Source: an uncultured Eubacterium sp. (lineage in GTDB: Bacteria; Bacillota; Clostridia; Lachnospirales; Lachnospiraceae). Taken from it: DNA of 64,000 nucleotides. How positions within the stretch are numbered: the stretch's first letter is position 1; the number at the start of each line of letters is the position of its first letter. Made by a program: the position numbers and the translations under genes. The stretch is from assembly GCA_947088865.1 (NCBI GenBank), contig CAMUHY010000003.1:62001-126000 (forward strand), in the 5' to 3' direction. The notes beneath the pieces are model-generated. The model was not told where the DNA came from and ran no database searches. It was given only the letters and a program-made list of their open reading frames with translations. Shown in pieces: positions 1 to 9,733 of the stretch.

Positions 1-821
1 TGGGCCGACTTGGTTAGAGCGGCAAATGCAATCAATGCAACAGGGACAACGGCTGAGCCAAATCCCCATGAACCCATGCCCACAAGATATTGCAAGGAAT
101 CATTGTTCATTTCATAAATCTGATAGACAATACCTAATGCAAGAGCCGTGCCACCCAATAGATTCATCCACAATGCCCGAAATGAATTTTGAATTGCCTC
201 GTCTGTTCTTGTATAGCCAATCAGCAAAAAAGAACAGATACTTGTCGTCTCCCAAAACAAATCAATCCATAGCAAACTTGAAGATAATACAAATCCAAAC
301 ATAGCCCCTAAAAAGATAAAGAGCAGCATAAAGAAATAATTTCTTCTATCTTCAATTTCAGTATGATGATGATGGTATCCGTGCATATACCCCACTGCAT
401 AGATAATAATTAATCCGCCGATAATACCGATAATAATACACATAAGAATTGATAAATAGTCAATTCGGATATGATTAATCATATCTCGCTCAGGTCCCCA
501 TATCTCCACATATGCTATTAATAAAGTTGGTATAATTGTAAGTAAACTAATTATGTATTTTTTATATTTAAAGCAAAGATATACTACAATCACCATCAAT
601 AGCAATTCAACTGAAAGTATCACTTTATCAACAATTTCAGTCTCATAATACAATAAAATTGCATTGCAGCCGTCCATAACCCACAGAACGGACATGATTA
701 AAACTGCCACCATTACCACTGCTGCACTAATGTAGGCAATTATATTCCGTATTTTATTCACTTTAATGACATACATCAACAAAGCAACAAATAACGGAAA
801 ACATATTAGAAATGGCACCAT
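1..821 (-). CDS. Complex I NuoL/MrpA-like proton antiporter subunit (N-terminal part)
   Basis: The reading frame starts at the ATG at 821 behind a GGAGGG ribosome binding site and runs off the left edge, leaving about 273 residues. It is almost wholly hydrophobic with many membrane spans. It has a YAVGYMHGYHHHH segment after the fifth or sixth helix and ends near AALTKSA, the hallmark of the proton_antipo family (NuoL, MrpA, HyfB, EchA). These proteins form the proton- or sodium-translocating arm of complex I, Mrp antiporters or membrane-bound hydrogenases. Which complex this one belongs to cannot be told, because the rest of the operon lies outside the window. Confidence 0.82.
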   Translation of the reverse strand, partial: MVPFLICFPLFVALLMYVIKVNKIRNIIAYISAAVVMVAVLIMSVLWVMDGCNAILLYYETEIVDKVILSVELLLMVIVVYLCFKYKKYIISLLTIIPTLLIAYVEIWGPERDMINHIRIDYLSILMCIIIGIIGGLIIIYAVGYMHGYHHHHTEIEDRRNYFFMLLFIFLGAMFGFVLSSSLLWIDLFWETTSICSFLLIGYTRTDEAIQNSFRALWMNLLGGTALALGIVYQIYEMNNDSLQYLVGMGSWGFGSAVVPVALIAFAALTKSA

Positions 822-903
822 CACTTTTTCCCTCCTTGTCATGTGTCATCGTCAAAGACTGTCAGCAAATTGTTAAATCTTTGACATTAATAAATCACAA
901 AAA

Positions 904-1608
904 TTACACATCAACAACGCATAACGAACATGGTGAAGTCAATGTGAAAAATTGTAGTTCACTATAATTTTTTATATATAGGTCTGCTGTCTTCTTTATT
1001 TCTGCCTCATCTTGAACCGATGCCTTATCCTGCACTGCCACTGTAAAGAAACCGCCTTTTTTGGCACCCTTTACGGCAGCAAGTACATCTTCAAATACAA
1101 TACAAGCTTCTTTTTCTACGCCGCATTTTAATGCGGCGCACTCATAGACATCTGGAAAGCTTTTTCCTCTTGCAACTTCACTCGTCTGCGTAAAACTGTC
1201 AAAAAAATCATAAATACCATTTCTTTTTAAACAATTTTCAAACAATTTCCTGTCCGACGAAGTTGCAAGAGCAATTTTAAGCCCCTGTTGTTTTATAAAT
1301 TGCAGAAGCTCTTTTACGCCATCTTTTAACTTAATTTCATTATCATATGCAGAAACAGCCATATCAAACCATTCGCTTATAATTTCTTTTGGATTTTCAT
1401 TCAGTTTGAAACGCTCCACTACATATTTTGCCCCCGACTCAAATGTATGTATCTTTATCTCCTCTATAAAATCATCGGGAATGGCGATACCTCTTTTTTC
1501 CAAAAAATCAATATCCACTTTATGCCACACACCCGTTGAATCTATCAAAGTCCCATCAAGGTCAAAAATACAGCATTTGTACTTTGTTATATCAATACTG
1601 TTTAACAT
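904..1608 (-). CDS. HAD-superfamily hydrolase, beta-phosphoglucomutase-like
   Basis: This 234-residue protein opens with the HAD motif I FDLDGT (nucleophile Asp16, acid Asp18). It has a helical cap inserted after it, a motif II ALATSS around residue 117, a lysine in ARGKSFPDVY and a motif IV IVFEDVLAAVKGAK. This is the layout of the subclass IA (PGMB/GPH) phosphatases and phosphomutases, which act on small phosphorylated metabolites. The substrate cannot be read from sequence. It follows the foldase-like gene by 15 bases and is probably co-transcribed with it. The C-terminal tail (FFTLTSPCSLCVVDV) is unlike the usual end of the family. Confidence 0.85.
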   Translation of the reverse strand: MLNSIDITKYKCCIFDLDGTLIDSTGVWHKVDIDFLEKRGIAIPDDFIEEIKIHTFESGAKYVVERFKLNENPKEIISEWFDMAVSAYDNEIKLKDGVKELLQFIKQQGLKIALATSSDRKLFENCLKRNGIYDFFDSFTQTSEVARGKSFPDVYECAALKCGVEKEACIVFEDVLAAVKGAKKGGFFTVAVQDKASVQDEAEIKKTADLYIKNYSELQFFTLTSPCSLCVVDV

Positions 1609-1623
1609 TACACTCTACCAATA

Positions 1624-2826
1624 CTATGACTCTATTGTCACATATCTGCCCTTCGGGTCAACCGTTATCGCTTCCATATATGGCTTTATAAGCTCTGAAT
1701 AATTCTGTTCAAGAAGTGTATTTTCAATTGCTGTTGTACTGTCCTCTTTCTTATTTGTTCGGTCTATATAAAACAACACTGTATATTTAGGAACACTGTC
1801 GCCATGATTATGTTCAATTAATGTCTTGTCACCATTTTGTCTGCTTGCATCAAAAAGCCACTCTGCTATATCCGTCTCACAAGATGCATACGTTGCATTT
1901 GAAACCAATGACTTAGACTCATCATCCGTATATTCCGATGCAGAATCGGTGGCATAACCTGGACAAAGTTCAATAAATGAATGTTCATCTGTAATCTTTT
2001 CAAGCATATTGTCAGCGGAGCTTTTTGCAGCCTGCACCGATACATCATCGGTATCGGCAGCCTTGATATCCAGATAACGATAGGAAACCGTATCATAATC
2101 GTTTTTGTGTTCCTCATAATATGCAGAAACTTGTTCTGTTGTCGCAGCAAGCTCGCCGTCAATACTGTCTCTAAATGCAATGGCTTTTAAGTAATCATTG
2201 ACATACGCCTTTGTGTTGCTCTTGCTTGCATGTTTGCCAAAAGCTTCCTCATAATACGCATTAAACGACATGGATGCAGATTCTGCCTCTGATTTTATCT
2301 GGTCTATAAAATTATTGTAATCTTCCTCTGCTGTTGTATAATCAAAATTTCTCTCGTCTGCCATCTTTAACAACGTTTTGTATTGTTTTAATGAAGTCAC
2401 CCCATTATTGGCAAAATAATCATACCAAGTATAATCATCAGAATACTTTTGTTTCTTATCACTCTTTGTCATATCATAACCCATATAAGACTGAAGATAT
2501 TGTGCATAGGTCATATCAGAACTAATACTTTGATTTAACATACTATTTTTATATAAACTATAATAAAAATCAAACTCTATTTCACTGACAGGATTGCCGT
2601 CAACCTTAATATAACTGTAATAAATTTTATATAAATTGACGCCGACTGCTGTTCCTATACCAATAACCAACCCTATACAAAGCAATAGCGCAACACTGAC
2701 AGCAATTTTTTTATTTCTTATCTCCCGCGCTCTCTCTGCCTTTCGCTTGGCAACCTTTCGGTCATATTTTGTCATTACTTTTTCTTGTCTGCTTTCATTT
2801 GATGTATTCTTGCTAGACTGTGCCAT
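1624..2826 (-). CDS. Membrane-anchored SurA/PrsA-like peptidyl-prolyl isomerase or foldase
   Basis: This 400-residue protein has a charged cytoplasmic head (KYDRKVAKRKAERAREIRNKK), one transmembrane helix at about residues 40-65, and a long extracytoplasmic part. The sequence after the helix, VDGNPVSEIEFDFYYSLYKNSML, matches the SurA_N-type chaperone segment. The later region around residues 250-330 resembles a degenerate parvulin (PpiC) domain. Proteins of this kind help secreted proteins fold outside the membrane in Firmicutes. It starts behind GGAGG, lies five bases after nadE and sits upstream of the HAD gene. Isomerase activity is an inference. Confidence 0.65.
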   Translation of the reverse strand: MAQSSKNTSNESRQEKVMTKYDRKVAKRKAERAREIRNKKIAVSVALLLCIGLVIGIGTAVGVNLYKIYYSYIKVDGNPVSEIEFDFYYSLYKNSMLNQSISSDMTYAQYLQSYMGYDMTKSDKKQKYSDDYTWYDYFANNGVTSLKQYKTLLKMADERNFDYTTAEEDYNNFIDQIKSEAESASMSFNAYYEEAFGKHASKSNTKAYVNDYLKAIAFRDSIDGELAATTEQVSAYYEEHKNDYDTVSYRYLDIKAADTDDVSVQAAKSSADNMLEKITDEHSFIELCPGYATDSASEYTDDESKSLVSNATYASCETDIAEWLFDASRQNGDKTLIEHNHGDSVPKYTVLFYIDRTNKKEDSTTAIENTLLEQNYSELIKPYMEAITVDPKGRYVTIES

Positions 2827-2830
2827 CTTT

Positions 2831-4786
2831 TCATTCCTCCAAATTATTTGTTTCTTTTATATAATCCAGTTCATGCATCCACAACAGAGCTGACGCATCA
2901 CTTGGCATCCTTAAATCGCCACGTGGAGATAAAGCAACAGAACCGACTTTAGGTCCATCTGGCAAACAGGAACGCTTAAACTGCTGCAAAAAAAATCGAC
3001 GGACAAATATTTTTAACCATTTGTATATCGTCTCTTTATCATACTCCTTGTCAAACGCTATATTTGCAATCCTAAAAAGTTTTTGCATCGACGTTCCAAA
3101 CCGCAATATATGATACATAAAAAAATCATGCAGTTCATACGGTCCGACAATATCCTCTGTTTTCTGAGCAATATTGCCGTCTTCCTGCGGCGGCAAAAGT
3201 TCCGGACTCACTGGTGTATCTAATATATCATAGAGCGCTTGCGTCAACAATGTATCTTTACTCGAATCCGCATAATATCGGACTAAATGCCTTACTAAAG
3301 TCTTTGGCACAGAAGCATTGACGCCATACATGGACATATGGTCTCCATTATACGTTGCCCAGCCTAAGGCAAGCTCAGACATATCTCCTGTTCCTATCAC
3401 CATACCGCCCGTCTGATTGGCAATATCCATAAGAACTTGTGTTCGCTCCCTCGCCTGACTATTCTCATAGGTTGTATCATGTATGGCTTCATCATGTCCA
3501 ATATCTTTAAAATGCTGTTTGACTGCCTCTTTTATATTAATTTCTCTCAATGTACACCCAAGCTGTCTGGTAAGTGTGACAGCATTGCGATACGTTCGGT
3601 CTGTTGTGCCAAAACAAGGCATTGTTACACAAGTTATCTTATCTCTTGATATACCGCATTTGTCAAAGGCTCTTACCGTCACTATCAAAGCAAGCGTAGA
3701 ATCCAGTCCGCCAGAAATACCGACAATGGCACTTTGACATGCTGTATGCTCCAGCCTTTTCTTTAATCCATATGTTTGAATATTCAGTATCTCTTCACAT
3801 CGTTCGTCCCTGCTGTGCTTATCTGAAGGTACAAAAGGCGCTTTGTCAAAATATCGTATCAATTTTAAATCTTTTATTTGTGTACAAAATTTCACTCTAG
3901 TATATGAACGTTCCGGCTCAAGCTCGTCCATATCAAACGTATTCATTCGGCATCGCTCGGACTGCAACCGTTCTAAATCAATATCTGCATAGATACACGC
4001 ATTCATAAATAACTGTCCTAATGCCAAAACAGAACCATTTTCACATATCATATTGTTTCCGCTAAACACAATATCTTGTGTTGACTCCCCTTCACCAGCA
4101 CTTGAATATACATAAGCCGATATCAGACGAGCAGATTGTCCTTTTACTAAATCATACCGATACTCCGATTTTCCAACAACTTCATTGCTTGCGGAACAAT
4201 TGACTAAAACCGTAGCCCCATGCAGCGCATGTTCAATACTTGGAGGCTTTGGACTCCACAAATCTTCACACACCTCTGCCCCTATGACAAGAGAAGGCAT
4301 ATTGCTACATTCAAACAGCAAATTCATTCCCATTGGAACGTTCCAATCTGCCACTTGAATATCAACACATTCTTCAAAACCAGATACAAAATATCGCTTT
4401 TCGTAAAACTCGCCATAATTAGGCAAATTTCTTTTTGGAATAAAACCTAAAAGCTGTCCGTCACACATCACTGCAATCACATTATACAGTTTACAGCGAT
4501 ACATCAACGGAAGTCCTACAAATAAAATCATTCCTTTATAACGCGACGTCTCTTTTACAATTTTTATAAGACTTTCTTTAGCGCCGGAAATCAAAGTGCT
4601 TTGCAAAAACAAATCATTACAAGTATATCCTGTTATACACAATTCAGGAAAAACAAGCACTCTTGCATCCTTATCATACGCCTTTTTTGCAAGTTCTAAT
4701 ATCTGCTTAGTATTATACTTGCAGTCGGCAACCTTTATCTTAGGCGTTGCTGCTGCCAACCTTATATAACCATGTCTCATAGGCAT
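2831..4786 (-). CDS. nadE: Glutamine-dependent NAD(+) synthetase
   Basis: The 651-residue protein has two domains. The first is an N-terminal nitrilase-fold glutaminase with the Glu-Lys-Cys triad visible: PELCITGY (Glu48), the lysine in PKRNLPNYGEF, and GAEVCEDLW. The second is a C-terminal NAD synthetase with the PP-loop GISGGLDSTLALI near residue 360. It converts deamido-NAD to NAD with ATP, using ammonia channelled from glutamine, the last step of NAD synthesis. Length and domain order fit the bacterial two-domain enzyme. The ATG at 4786 has GGGG close upstream, and an in-frame Met two codons later is an equally possible start. Confidence 0.95.
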   Translation of the reverse strand: MPMRHGYIRLAAATPKIKVADCKYNTKQILELAKKAYDKDARVLVFPELCITGYTCNDLFLQSTLISGAKESLIKIVKETSRYKGMILFVGLPLMYRCKLYNVIAVMCDGQLLGFIPKRNLPNYGEFYEKRYFVSGFEECVDIQVADWNVPMGMNLLFECSNMPSLVIGAEVCEDLWSPKPPSIEHALHGATVLVNCSASNEVVGKSEYRYDLVKGQSARLISAYVYSSAGEGESTQDIVFSGNNMICENGSVLALGQLFMNACIYADIDLERLQSERCRMNTFDMDELEPERSYTRVKFCTQIKDLKLIRYFDKAPFVPSDKHSRDERCEEILNIQTYGLKKRLEHTACQSAIVGISGGLDSTLALIVTVRAFDKCGISRDKITCVTMPCFGTTDRTYRNAVTLTRQLGCTLREINIKEAVKQHFKDIGHDEAIHDTTYENSQARERTQVLMDIANQTGGMVIGTGDMSELALGWATYNGDHMSMYGVNASVPKTLVRHLVRYYADSSKDTLLTQALYDILDTPVSPELLPPQEDGNIAQKTEDIVGPYELHDFFMYHILRFGTSMQKLFRIANIAFDKEYDKETIYKWLKIFVRRFFLQQFKRSCLPDGPKVGSVALSPRGDLRMPSDASALLWMHELDYIKETNNLEE

Positions 4787-4932
4787 ACTTCCCCGCTTTT
4801 TACTTTATATTGAACTGCCAAAGCAAAACTGTGGCTATTATATCATAAAAGCCATTACATTTGCAATAATTACAAATATAATGGCTTATTTAAAATTTGA
4901 AGTAAAACTATTACTTTCAATCCATATCAACT

Positions 4933-5235
4933 TTAATTTTGTACTTTGGGAGCAGTATCTGTAAACATTTCCTCTGCTTTTGTCGCAGCATTACTCAATT
5001 TTTCCTTTGCGTCCGTCACCATCTCCTTCAAACCATCTTTTACATCAGTAGCCATCTCTTTCATATCCGTAGCAGCTTCATCTGTATGATTGGTTGAATT
5101 TGTCATTTGTACAATCCCGTTATCTGGGTCAGGACTACTCCCAGTGTCATCTTTCATTTCCTCTCCACATCCGATAAGAGAGCCAACTACAAAAACCACC
5201 ATAGCCGTAAGCAAAACAAACTTTATCTTTTTCAT
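4933..5235 (-). CDS. Small secreted lipoprotein, unknown function
   Basis: The product of about 100 residues begins MKKIKFVLL, has a hydrophobic stretch and the lipobox SLIGC, so it should be lipidated at Cys23 and held on the outer face of the membrane. The mature part is acidic and lysine-rich with repeated ATDMKEMATDVKDGLKEMVTDAKE-like 11-residue periods that would form an amphipathic helix. The start is set at the ATG at 5235, behind AAAGGG. It is a single gene between nadE and ribU. No enzymatic domain was recognised. Confidence 0.75.
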   Translation of the reverse strand: MKKIKFVLLTAMVVFVVGSLIGCGEEMKDDTGSSPDPDNGIVQMTNSTNHTDEAATDMKEMATDVKDGLKEMVTDAKEKLSNAATKAEEMFTDTAPKVQN

Positions 5236-5345
5236 CAATAATCACGCCCTTTCTTTCAGAATTTTTCTATGTCCGTACTATTACAAGAACTTTCTTTTTA
5301 AAATAATTGAGCATAATTATTATTTGCGTTGCTTTTATAAATTAT

Positions 5346-6098
5346 TCAATGAACTTTTAAAAGTTTACTTAAATATTTATACAACAATATGGTTATAATA
5401 CTTACTAAAACGGCTTTTATTAAATTAAACGGCGCAACCGCCAAAACCACAAATGTAAAAACATTATCAATTGCACCATTAATCGAATGTCCCATCTCAA
5501 TAAATTTTTCAACAGGCATACCATATAACTGTGAATATTTAGGCAGCAGATAGAACGCATTTAAAAATACACCCGATACAATAAGCGTCAAACCTCCTAC
5601 AATCAATCCTACAATTGCTCTTTTTTTCGTTTTATGGGTATGATAAATAACAGAGGCTGGAATCACAAAGATACAACCCAATATAAAATTGGCAAAATCG
5701 CCAACAAACGCTGTTGATGTACCCTTTAAAACAATTTTTAAAAGTATTTTTACAGCTTCAATAACAACGCCTGCACATGGTCCTAAAAGAAAAGAGCCTA
5801 TCATAACAGGTACTTCACTTAAGTCCAACTCGTAAAAAGCAGGTGCTATAAAGGTCAATGGAAATTCAAAAAACATTAATACAACAGCAATCGCAGCTAG
5901 CATTGCCATAATAACCAACTTGTTAATCTTGGTTTTTTCGGATGAGAATTTTATATTATTTTTCTTCTCAATTAATTTTTCACAGCCAAACGCTGCAAAA
6001 TAAACGACTACCACCATAAAAAGTGATACTAAGATAAATACAAGGTTTTCTTGTACCAATGCAAATGTCTTTTGCATCGTTTCGATAAAATTTGACAT
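5346..6098 (-). CDS. ribU: Riboflavin ECF transporter S component (RibU-like)
   Basis: A roughly 250-residue membrane protein with about six hydrophobic helices. The stretch VIMAMLAAIAVVLMFFEFPL followed by APAFYELDLSEVPVMIGSFLLGP is the ECF S-component signature of the riboflavin-binding RibU group. It would capture riboflavin for the shared EcfAAT module, which is not in this window. The start is placed at the ATG at 6098, preceded by AAGGAG; an earlier in-frame ATG at 6122 lies inside the riboswitch and is unlikely to be used. The FMN riboswitch directly upstream is strong independent support for riboflavin as the substrate. Confidence 0.88.
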   Translation of the reverse strand: MSNFIETMQKTFALVQENLVFILVSLFMVVVVYFAAFGCEKLIEKKNNIKFSSEKTKINKLVIMAMLAAIAVVLMFFEFPLTFIAPAFYELDLSEVPVMIGSFLLGPCAGVVIEAVKILLKIVLKGTSTAFVGDFANFILGCIFVIPASVIYHTHKTKKRAIVGLIVGGLTLIVSGVFLNAFYLLPKYSQLYGMPVEKFIEMGHSINGAIDNVFTFVVLAVAPFNLIKAVLVSIITILLYKYLSKLLKVH

Positions 6099-6113
6099 AT
6101 CGTTCACTCCTTC

Positions 6114-6291
6114 TTCTTTCATCCAGACTATACTGTCGGTTTAAGATTCGCACTTAAATCTGCCTCTTTAAGGCTCGCGGACTTGTGCATACAATTATCT
6201 ATCACAATTTTATGCCATCACCGCCGGTCAAGAATTGATGCGTTTTCTAAAGCAATATTTTTTAAAACACATCGCACTTTGCCCTGAAGGT
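6114..6291 (-). promoter_or_regulatory. FMN riboswitch (RFN element)
   Basis: Read on the minus strand this leader shows the conserved FMN aptamer pieces in order: CTTCAGGGCAAAGTG, GACCGGCGGTGATGGC, GTCCGCGAGCC and GACAGTATAGTCTGGATGAA. It ends a few bases before the ribU ribosome binding site, so it probably controls translation initiation, and perhaps transcription, in response to FMN. Confidence 0.95.
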
Positions 6292-6357
6292 GAGTAATAC
6301 TCACAAGACTGTCTAACAGTCCCATATTCAGTTGTACGTCATATGACTGACGGATTT

Positions 6358-6386
6358 ACTATATCACTATATGGATTTTTTGTCAA
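6358..6386 (-). promoter_or_regulatory. Sigma-A promoter of the FMN riboswitch-ribU unit
   Basis: On the minus strand TTGACA is followed by a 17-base spacer and TATAGT. The transcript would start near 6351, just before the riboswitch. Confidence 0.75.
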
Positions 6387-6511
6387 TTATAGTCTTTATA
6401 TTTTCAACCGTTTTTCTGTTTATATTTTGTTCCCCATGCTACCATAGCATCTAAAATTGGGCTCTGTTGTAGAAAAATAAACAGAACAATAAAGATTTAA
6501 AAAAAGACTGA

Positions 6512-6605
6512 GGCTGTTGCAAAAAAATTTTTCAGTGCCAAATATAGTTATAATTCACTTAGCCAATCCCTATATTTCGTATGAAATTTCTATTTTGCAA
6601 CAGCC
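6512..6605. repeat. MITE-like inverted repeat, about 94 bp
   Basis: A perfect 13-bp inverted repeat, GGCTGTTGCAAAA at 6512-6524 and its complement at 6593-6605, encloses a second 8-bp palindrome (AAATATAG/CTATATTT). No reading frame is inside. The end sequence resembles insertion-sequence termini seen in Firmicutes, so a miniature transposable element is likely. Read from the minus strand it is followed by a T-rich run and could also terminate the PAS gene. Confidence 0.55.
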
Positions 6606-6616
6606 CAGCATTTCAT

Positions 6617-6964
6617 TTAAACCAAACTTGAAATATTGGCTACGCCTATCTCTAACACACGATGTCCTTCCAACAACTTATTTTGAATATTGATAAAACC
6701 AACCACTTTTATTTTACTGCCATCTTTTGCCAGCATTTCATGCTGATAACAAGCATATCGCTCATTGATAAAAGTAGCGCGCAAATCCGATATAATCTCA
6801 TCATATTCTACATCTGGAACAAACTGCTTAAACACAAGACCTTCTTTGACATCATCTTCTGTATATCCTAAAAGATTGGTAAAACCTTCATCAATTTTAA
6901 TGACCTTACCACTTCTCATCTCAACGGAATATCTCCCGTTTGGAATAGAAACCATACTAGACAT
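6617..6964 (-). CDS. Single PAS-domain protein
   Basis: The 115-residue protein is one PAS fold: an N-terminal strand pair (NGRYSVEMRSGKVIKIDEGF), TNLLGYTEDDVKEGL in the core helices, and a final CYQHEMLAKDGSKIKVVGF strand pair. There is no attached kinase, cyclase or DNA-binding part, so it would be a stand-alone sensor or partner protein, with unknown ligand. The start has a strong AAGGAGGGG site. It follows valS by about 50 bases on the same strand. Confidence 0.75.
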   Translation of the reverse strand: MSSMVSIPNGRYSVEMRSGKVIKIDEGFTNLLGYTEDDVKEGLVFKQFVPDVEYDEIISDLRATFINERYACYQHEMLAKDGSKIKVVGFINIQNKLLEGHRVLEIGVANISSLV

Positions 6965-7016
6965 AAATATTCCCCTCCTTATTTTTAAAATTAAATTTTT
7001 TTCTTATAATCCTTCA

Positions 7017-9671
7017 TTACTTTTTTTCAAATGCCGCAATACGCTCGCCAACCTGTTCAAACATCTGTTGATATTTGGCAAGTTTTGCTTTTTCTTCCTC
7101 GATTTTTGAAGCTGGCGCTTTGGAAATAAATTTTTCATTGCCAAGAATCTGATTGCAGCGGTCAATCTCTTTTTGCAGCTTACTTTGTTCTTTTTTCAAT
7201 CGCTCTAGTTCTTTTGCAATATCAACTAATTCCGCAAATGGAATATACATCATGGCATCTGGAATAACGGTTGAAACAGCATCTTCTGGAATACCTGTCT
7301 TATCTGCCTGAATTTGAACTTCGTTCGCATACGCCAATGTAGCAAAGAAAATCTTGCCATTTTCAAATATCTTTCGCACTGCTTCGGATTGTGATACTAC
7401 ATAAACCAGTGTTTTCCTGCTTGGCACAACATTCATTTCGGCTCTCAAATTTCTAATCGTTCTAACAGCGGTCTTGATAGTCTCAATATTTTTTTCTTCA
7501 TCTGAAAAATCAAAAACAGCATTTGTATCTGGCCAATTTGATACCATAATCGAATCTTCTTTGTCTTGGATATTGCAAAAAATTTCCTCTGTAATAAAAG
7601 GCATATATGGATGAAGTAATTTTAACGCATCAATAAGCACTTTTTTTAATGTCCATATAGCGGCTGTCTTGGTTGTGTCAGCATCATTGTACAGACGTGG
7701 CTTTACCATCTCAATATACCAGTCGCAAAATTCTTCCCATATAAAATCATTTAACTTTGATACGGCTATGCCCAATTCGTATTTTTCCATATTTTCCGTA
7801 ACTTCTGCAATCAAATGATTCATCTTCGACAAAATCCATTTATCGGCGTCGGTGAGATTATCTGGCATAGTATCCGTTGACTTTACCTTGTTATCAGGGT
7901 CATTCATCATAATAAATCTGGATGCATTCCAGACTTTATTGGCAAAATTACGACTTGCCTCCACACGTTCCCAATAAAAACGCATATCATTTCCAGGTGC
8001 ATTTCCAGTGATAAGCGTATAACGCAATGCATCCGCACCATATTTTTCAATGACTTCAAGAGGGTCAATACCATTTCCAAGCGATTTGCTCATTTTACGC
8101 CCCAAAGAATCTCTTATCAGTCCATGAAATAAAACTTTGCCAAACGGTTTTTGTCCCATATGCTCATAGCCTGAAAAAATCATTCGTATTACCCAGAAAA
8201 AGATAATATCATATCCTGTCACCAAAACATCCGTTGGATAAAAATATTCCAATTCCGGCGTTTTCTCTGGCCAGCCGAGCGTTGAAAACGGCCATAATGC
8301 TGAAGAAAACCACGTGTCCAGTGTATCAGGGTCTTGCTCTATATGGGTGCTGTTACATTTTGGACAAGAGCAAGGTTTGGTATCAGACACTTCCATATAA
8401 CCACAGTCCTTACAATAATAGGCTGGAATCCTATGTCCCCACCACAATTGCCTTGAGATACACCAGTCACGAATATTGTCTGTCCAATTATAATAGGTCT
8501 TATCCATAGAAGCTGGCATAAGCTCAATATCGCCATTTTTAACGCCTTCCACAGCAGGCTTAATCAACTCGTCCATCTTTACAAACCACTGCTGCTTAAC
8601 CATTGGCTCAACGGTTGTCTTACATCTATCATGCGTGCCTACATTGTGTACATGGTCTTGCACCTTTACAAGAAGACCTAACGCTTCAAGGTCTTTTACC
8701 ATCACCTTTCTTGCCTCATAACGCTCCATTCCTGCATATTTACCGCCAGCAGCATTGATGGTCGCATCGTCATTTAAAATGTTAATCTCTGGCAAGTTAT
8801 GTCTTTTTCCCACTTCAAAATCGTTAGGGTCATGAGCAGGCGTAATTTTTACAACACCTGTACCAAATTCCATGTCGACATACTCATCTGCAATAATTGG
8901 AATCTGTCTGTCTGTAAGCGGCAATTCCACCATCTTGCCAACCAAATCCTTATACCTATCATCCTTTGGATTAACCGCAAGCGCTGTATCGCCTAACAAG
9001 GTCTCTGGTCTTGTTGTAGCAATCTCAACAAACCGATTTTCTTCGCCTACAACTGGATAATTAATATGCCAAAAATGCCCTGCTTGTTCTTCATGTTCCA
9101 CTTCAGCATCAGATATTGAGGTGTTACATACTGGACACCAGTTTACAATTCTTGAACCTTTGTAGATAAGCCCTTTCTTGTACAGATTAATAAAAACTTT
9201 CTGAACGGCAGCAGAACACCCCTCATCCATTGTAAAACGCTCTCTGTCCCAATCACAGGAAGAACCCATTTTTTTTAGCTGACTAGTAATCGTTCCGCCA
9301 TACTCCTCTTTCCATTCCCATGTCCTTTTTAAAAAACCTTCTCTTCCCAGTTCATGCTTATCAATACCTTCATCTTTTAATGTATTGGTCACTTTCACTT
9401 CTGTTGATATGCTGGCATGGTCTGTTCCAGGAAGCCAAAGTGCTTCATATCCCTGCATTCGCTTAAAACGTATAATAATATCTTGCATCGTATTATCAAG
9501 GGCATGTCCCATATGAAGCTTACCTGTAATGTTTGGCGGTGGCATCACAATGGTAAATGGTTTTTTGTCTTTATTTACCTTTGCATGAAAATATTTTTTG
9601 TCAAGCCATTTTTGATACAATCTGCCTTCAATATCTGCAGGATTGTAATTTTTTTCTAATTCTTTACGCAT
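7017..9671 (-). CDS. valS: Valyl-tRNA synthetase
   Basis: The 884-residue class I enzyme charges tRNA-Val. Visible signatures are the HIGH box in PPPNITGKLHMGHALDN (HMGH at 53-56), the KMSKS box GRKMSKSLGNG near residue 525, a long editing (CP1) insertion, and a C-terminal coiled coil (AKELERLKKEQSKLQKEIDRC) typical of ValRS. The tRNA-type T-box leader upstream carries a putative valine specifier. Length is normal for the family and the frame is intact. Confidence 0.97.
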   Translation of the reverse strand: MRKELEKNYNPADIEGRLYQKWLDKKYFHAKVNKDKKPFTIVMPPPNITGKLHMGHALDNTMQDIIIRFKRMQGYEALWLPGTDHASISTEVKVTNTLKDEGIDKHELGREGFLKRTWEWKEEYGGTITSQLKKMGSSCDWDRERFTMDEGCSAAVQKVFINLYKKGLIYKGSRIVNWCPVCNTSISDAEVEHEEQAGHFWHINYPVVGEENRFVEIATTRPETLLGDTALAVNPKDDRYKDLVGKMVELPLTDRQIPIIADEYVDMEFGTGVVKITPAHDPNDFEVGKRHNLPEINILNDDATINAAGGKYAGMERYEARKVMVKDLEALGLLVKVQDHVHNVGTHDRCKTTVEPMVKQQWFVKMDELIKPAVEGVKNGDIELMPASMDKTYYNWTDNIRDWCISRQLWWGHRIPAYYCKDCGYMEVSDTKPCSCPKCNSTHIEQDPDTLDTWFSSALWPFSTLGWPEKTPELEYFYPTDVLVTGYDIIFFWVIRMIFSGYEHMGQKPFGKVLFHGLIRDSLGRKMSKSLGNGIDPLEVIEKYGADALRYTLITGNAPGNDMRFYWERVEASRNFANKVWNASRFIMMNDPDNKVKSTDTMPDNLTDADKWILSKMNHLIAEVTENMEKYELGIAVSKLNDFIWEEFCDWYIEMVKPRLYNDADTTKTAAIWTLKKVLIDALKLLHPYMPFITEEIFCNIQDKEDSIMVSNWPDTNAVFDFSDEEKNIETIKTAVRTIRNLRAEMNVVPSRKTLVYVVSQSEAVRKIFENGKIFFATLAYANEVQIQADKTGIPEDAVSTVIPDAMMYIPFAELVDIAKELERLKKEQSKLQKEIDRCNQILGNEKFISKAPASKIEEEKAKLAKYQQMFEQVGERIAAFEKK

Positions 9672-9733
9672 AAATATAATCCTTTCTTTTTATATACCTT
9701 TGTGTAATTTAGTAAAAATTGCGTCCGTGTGCA

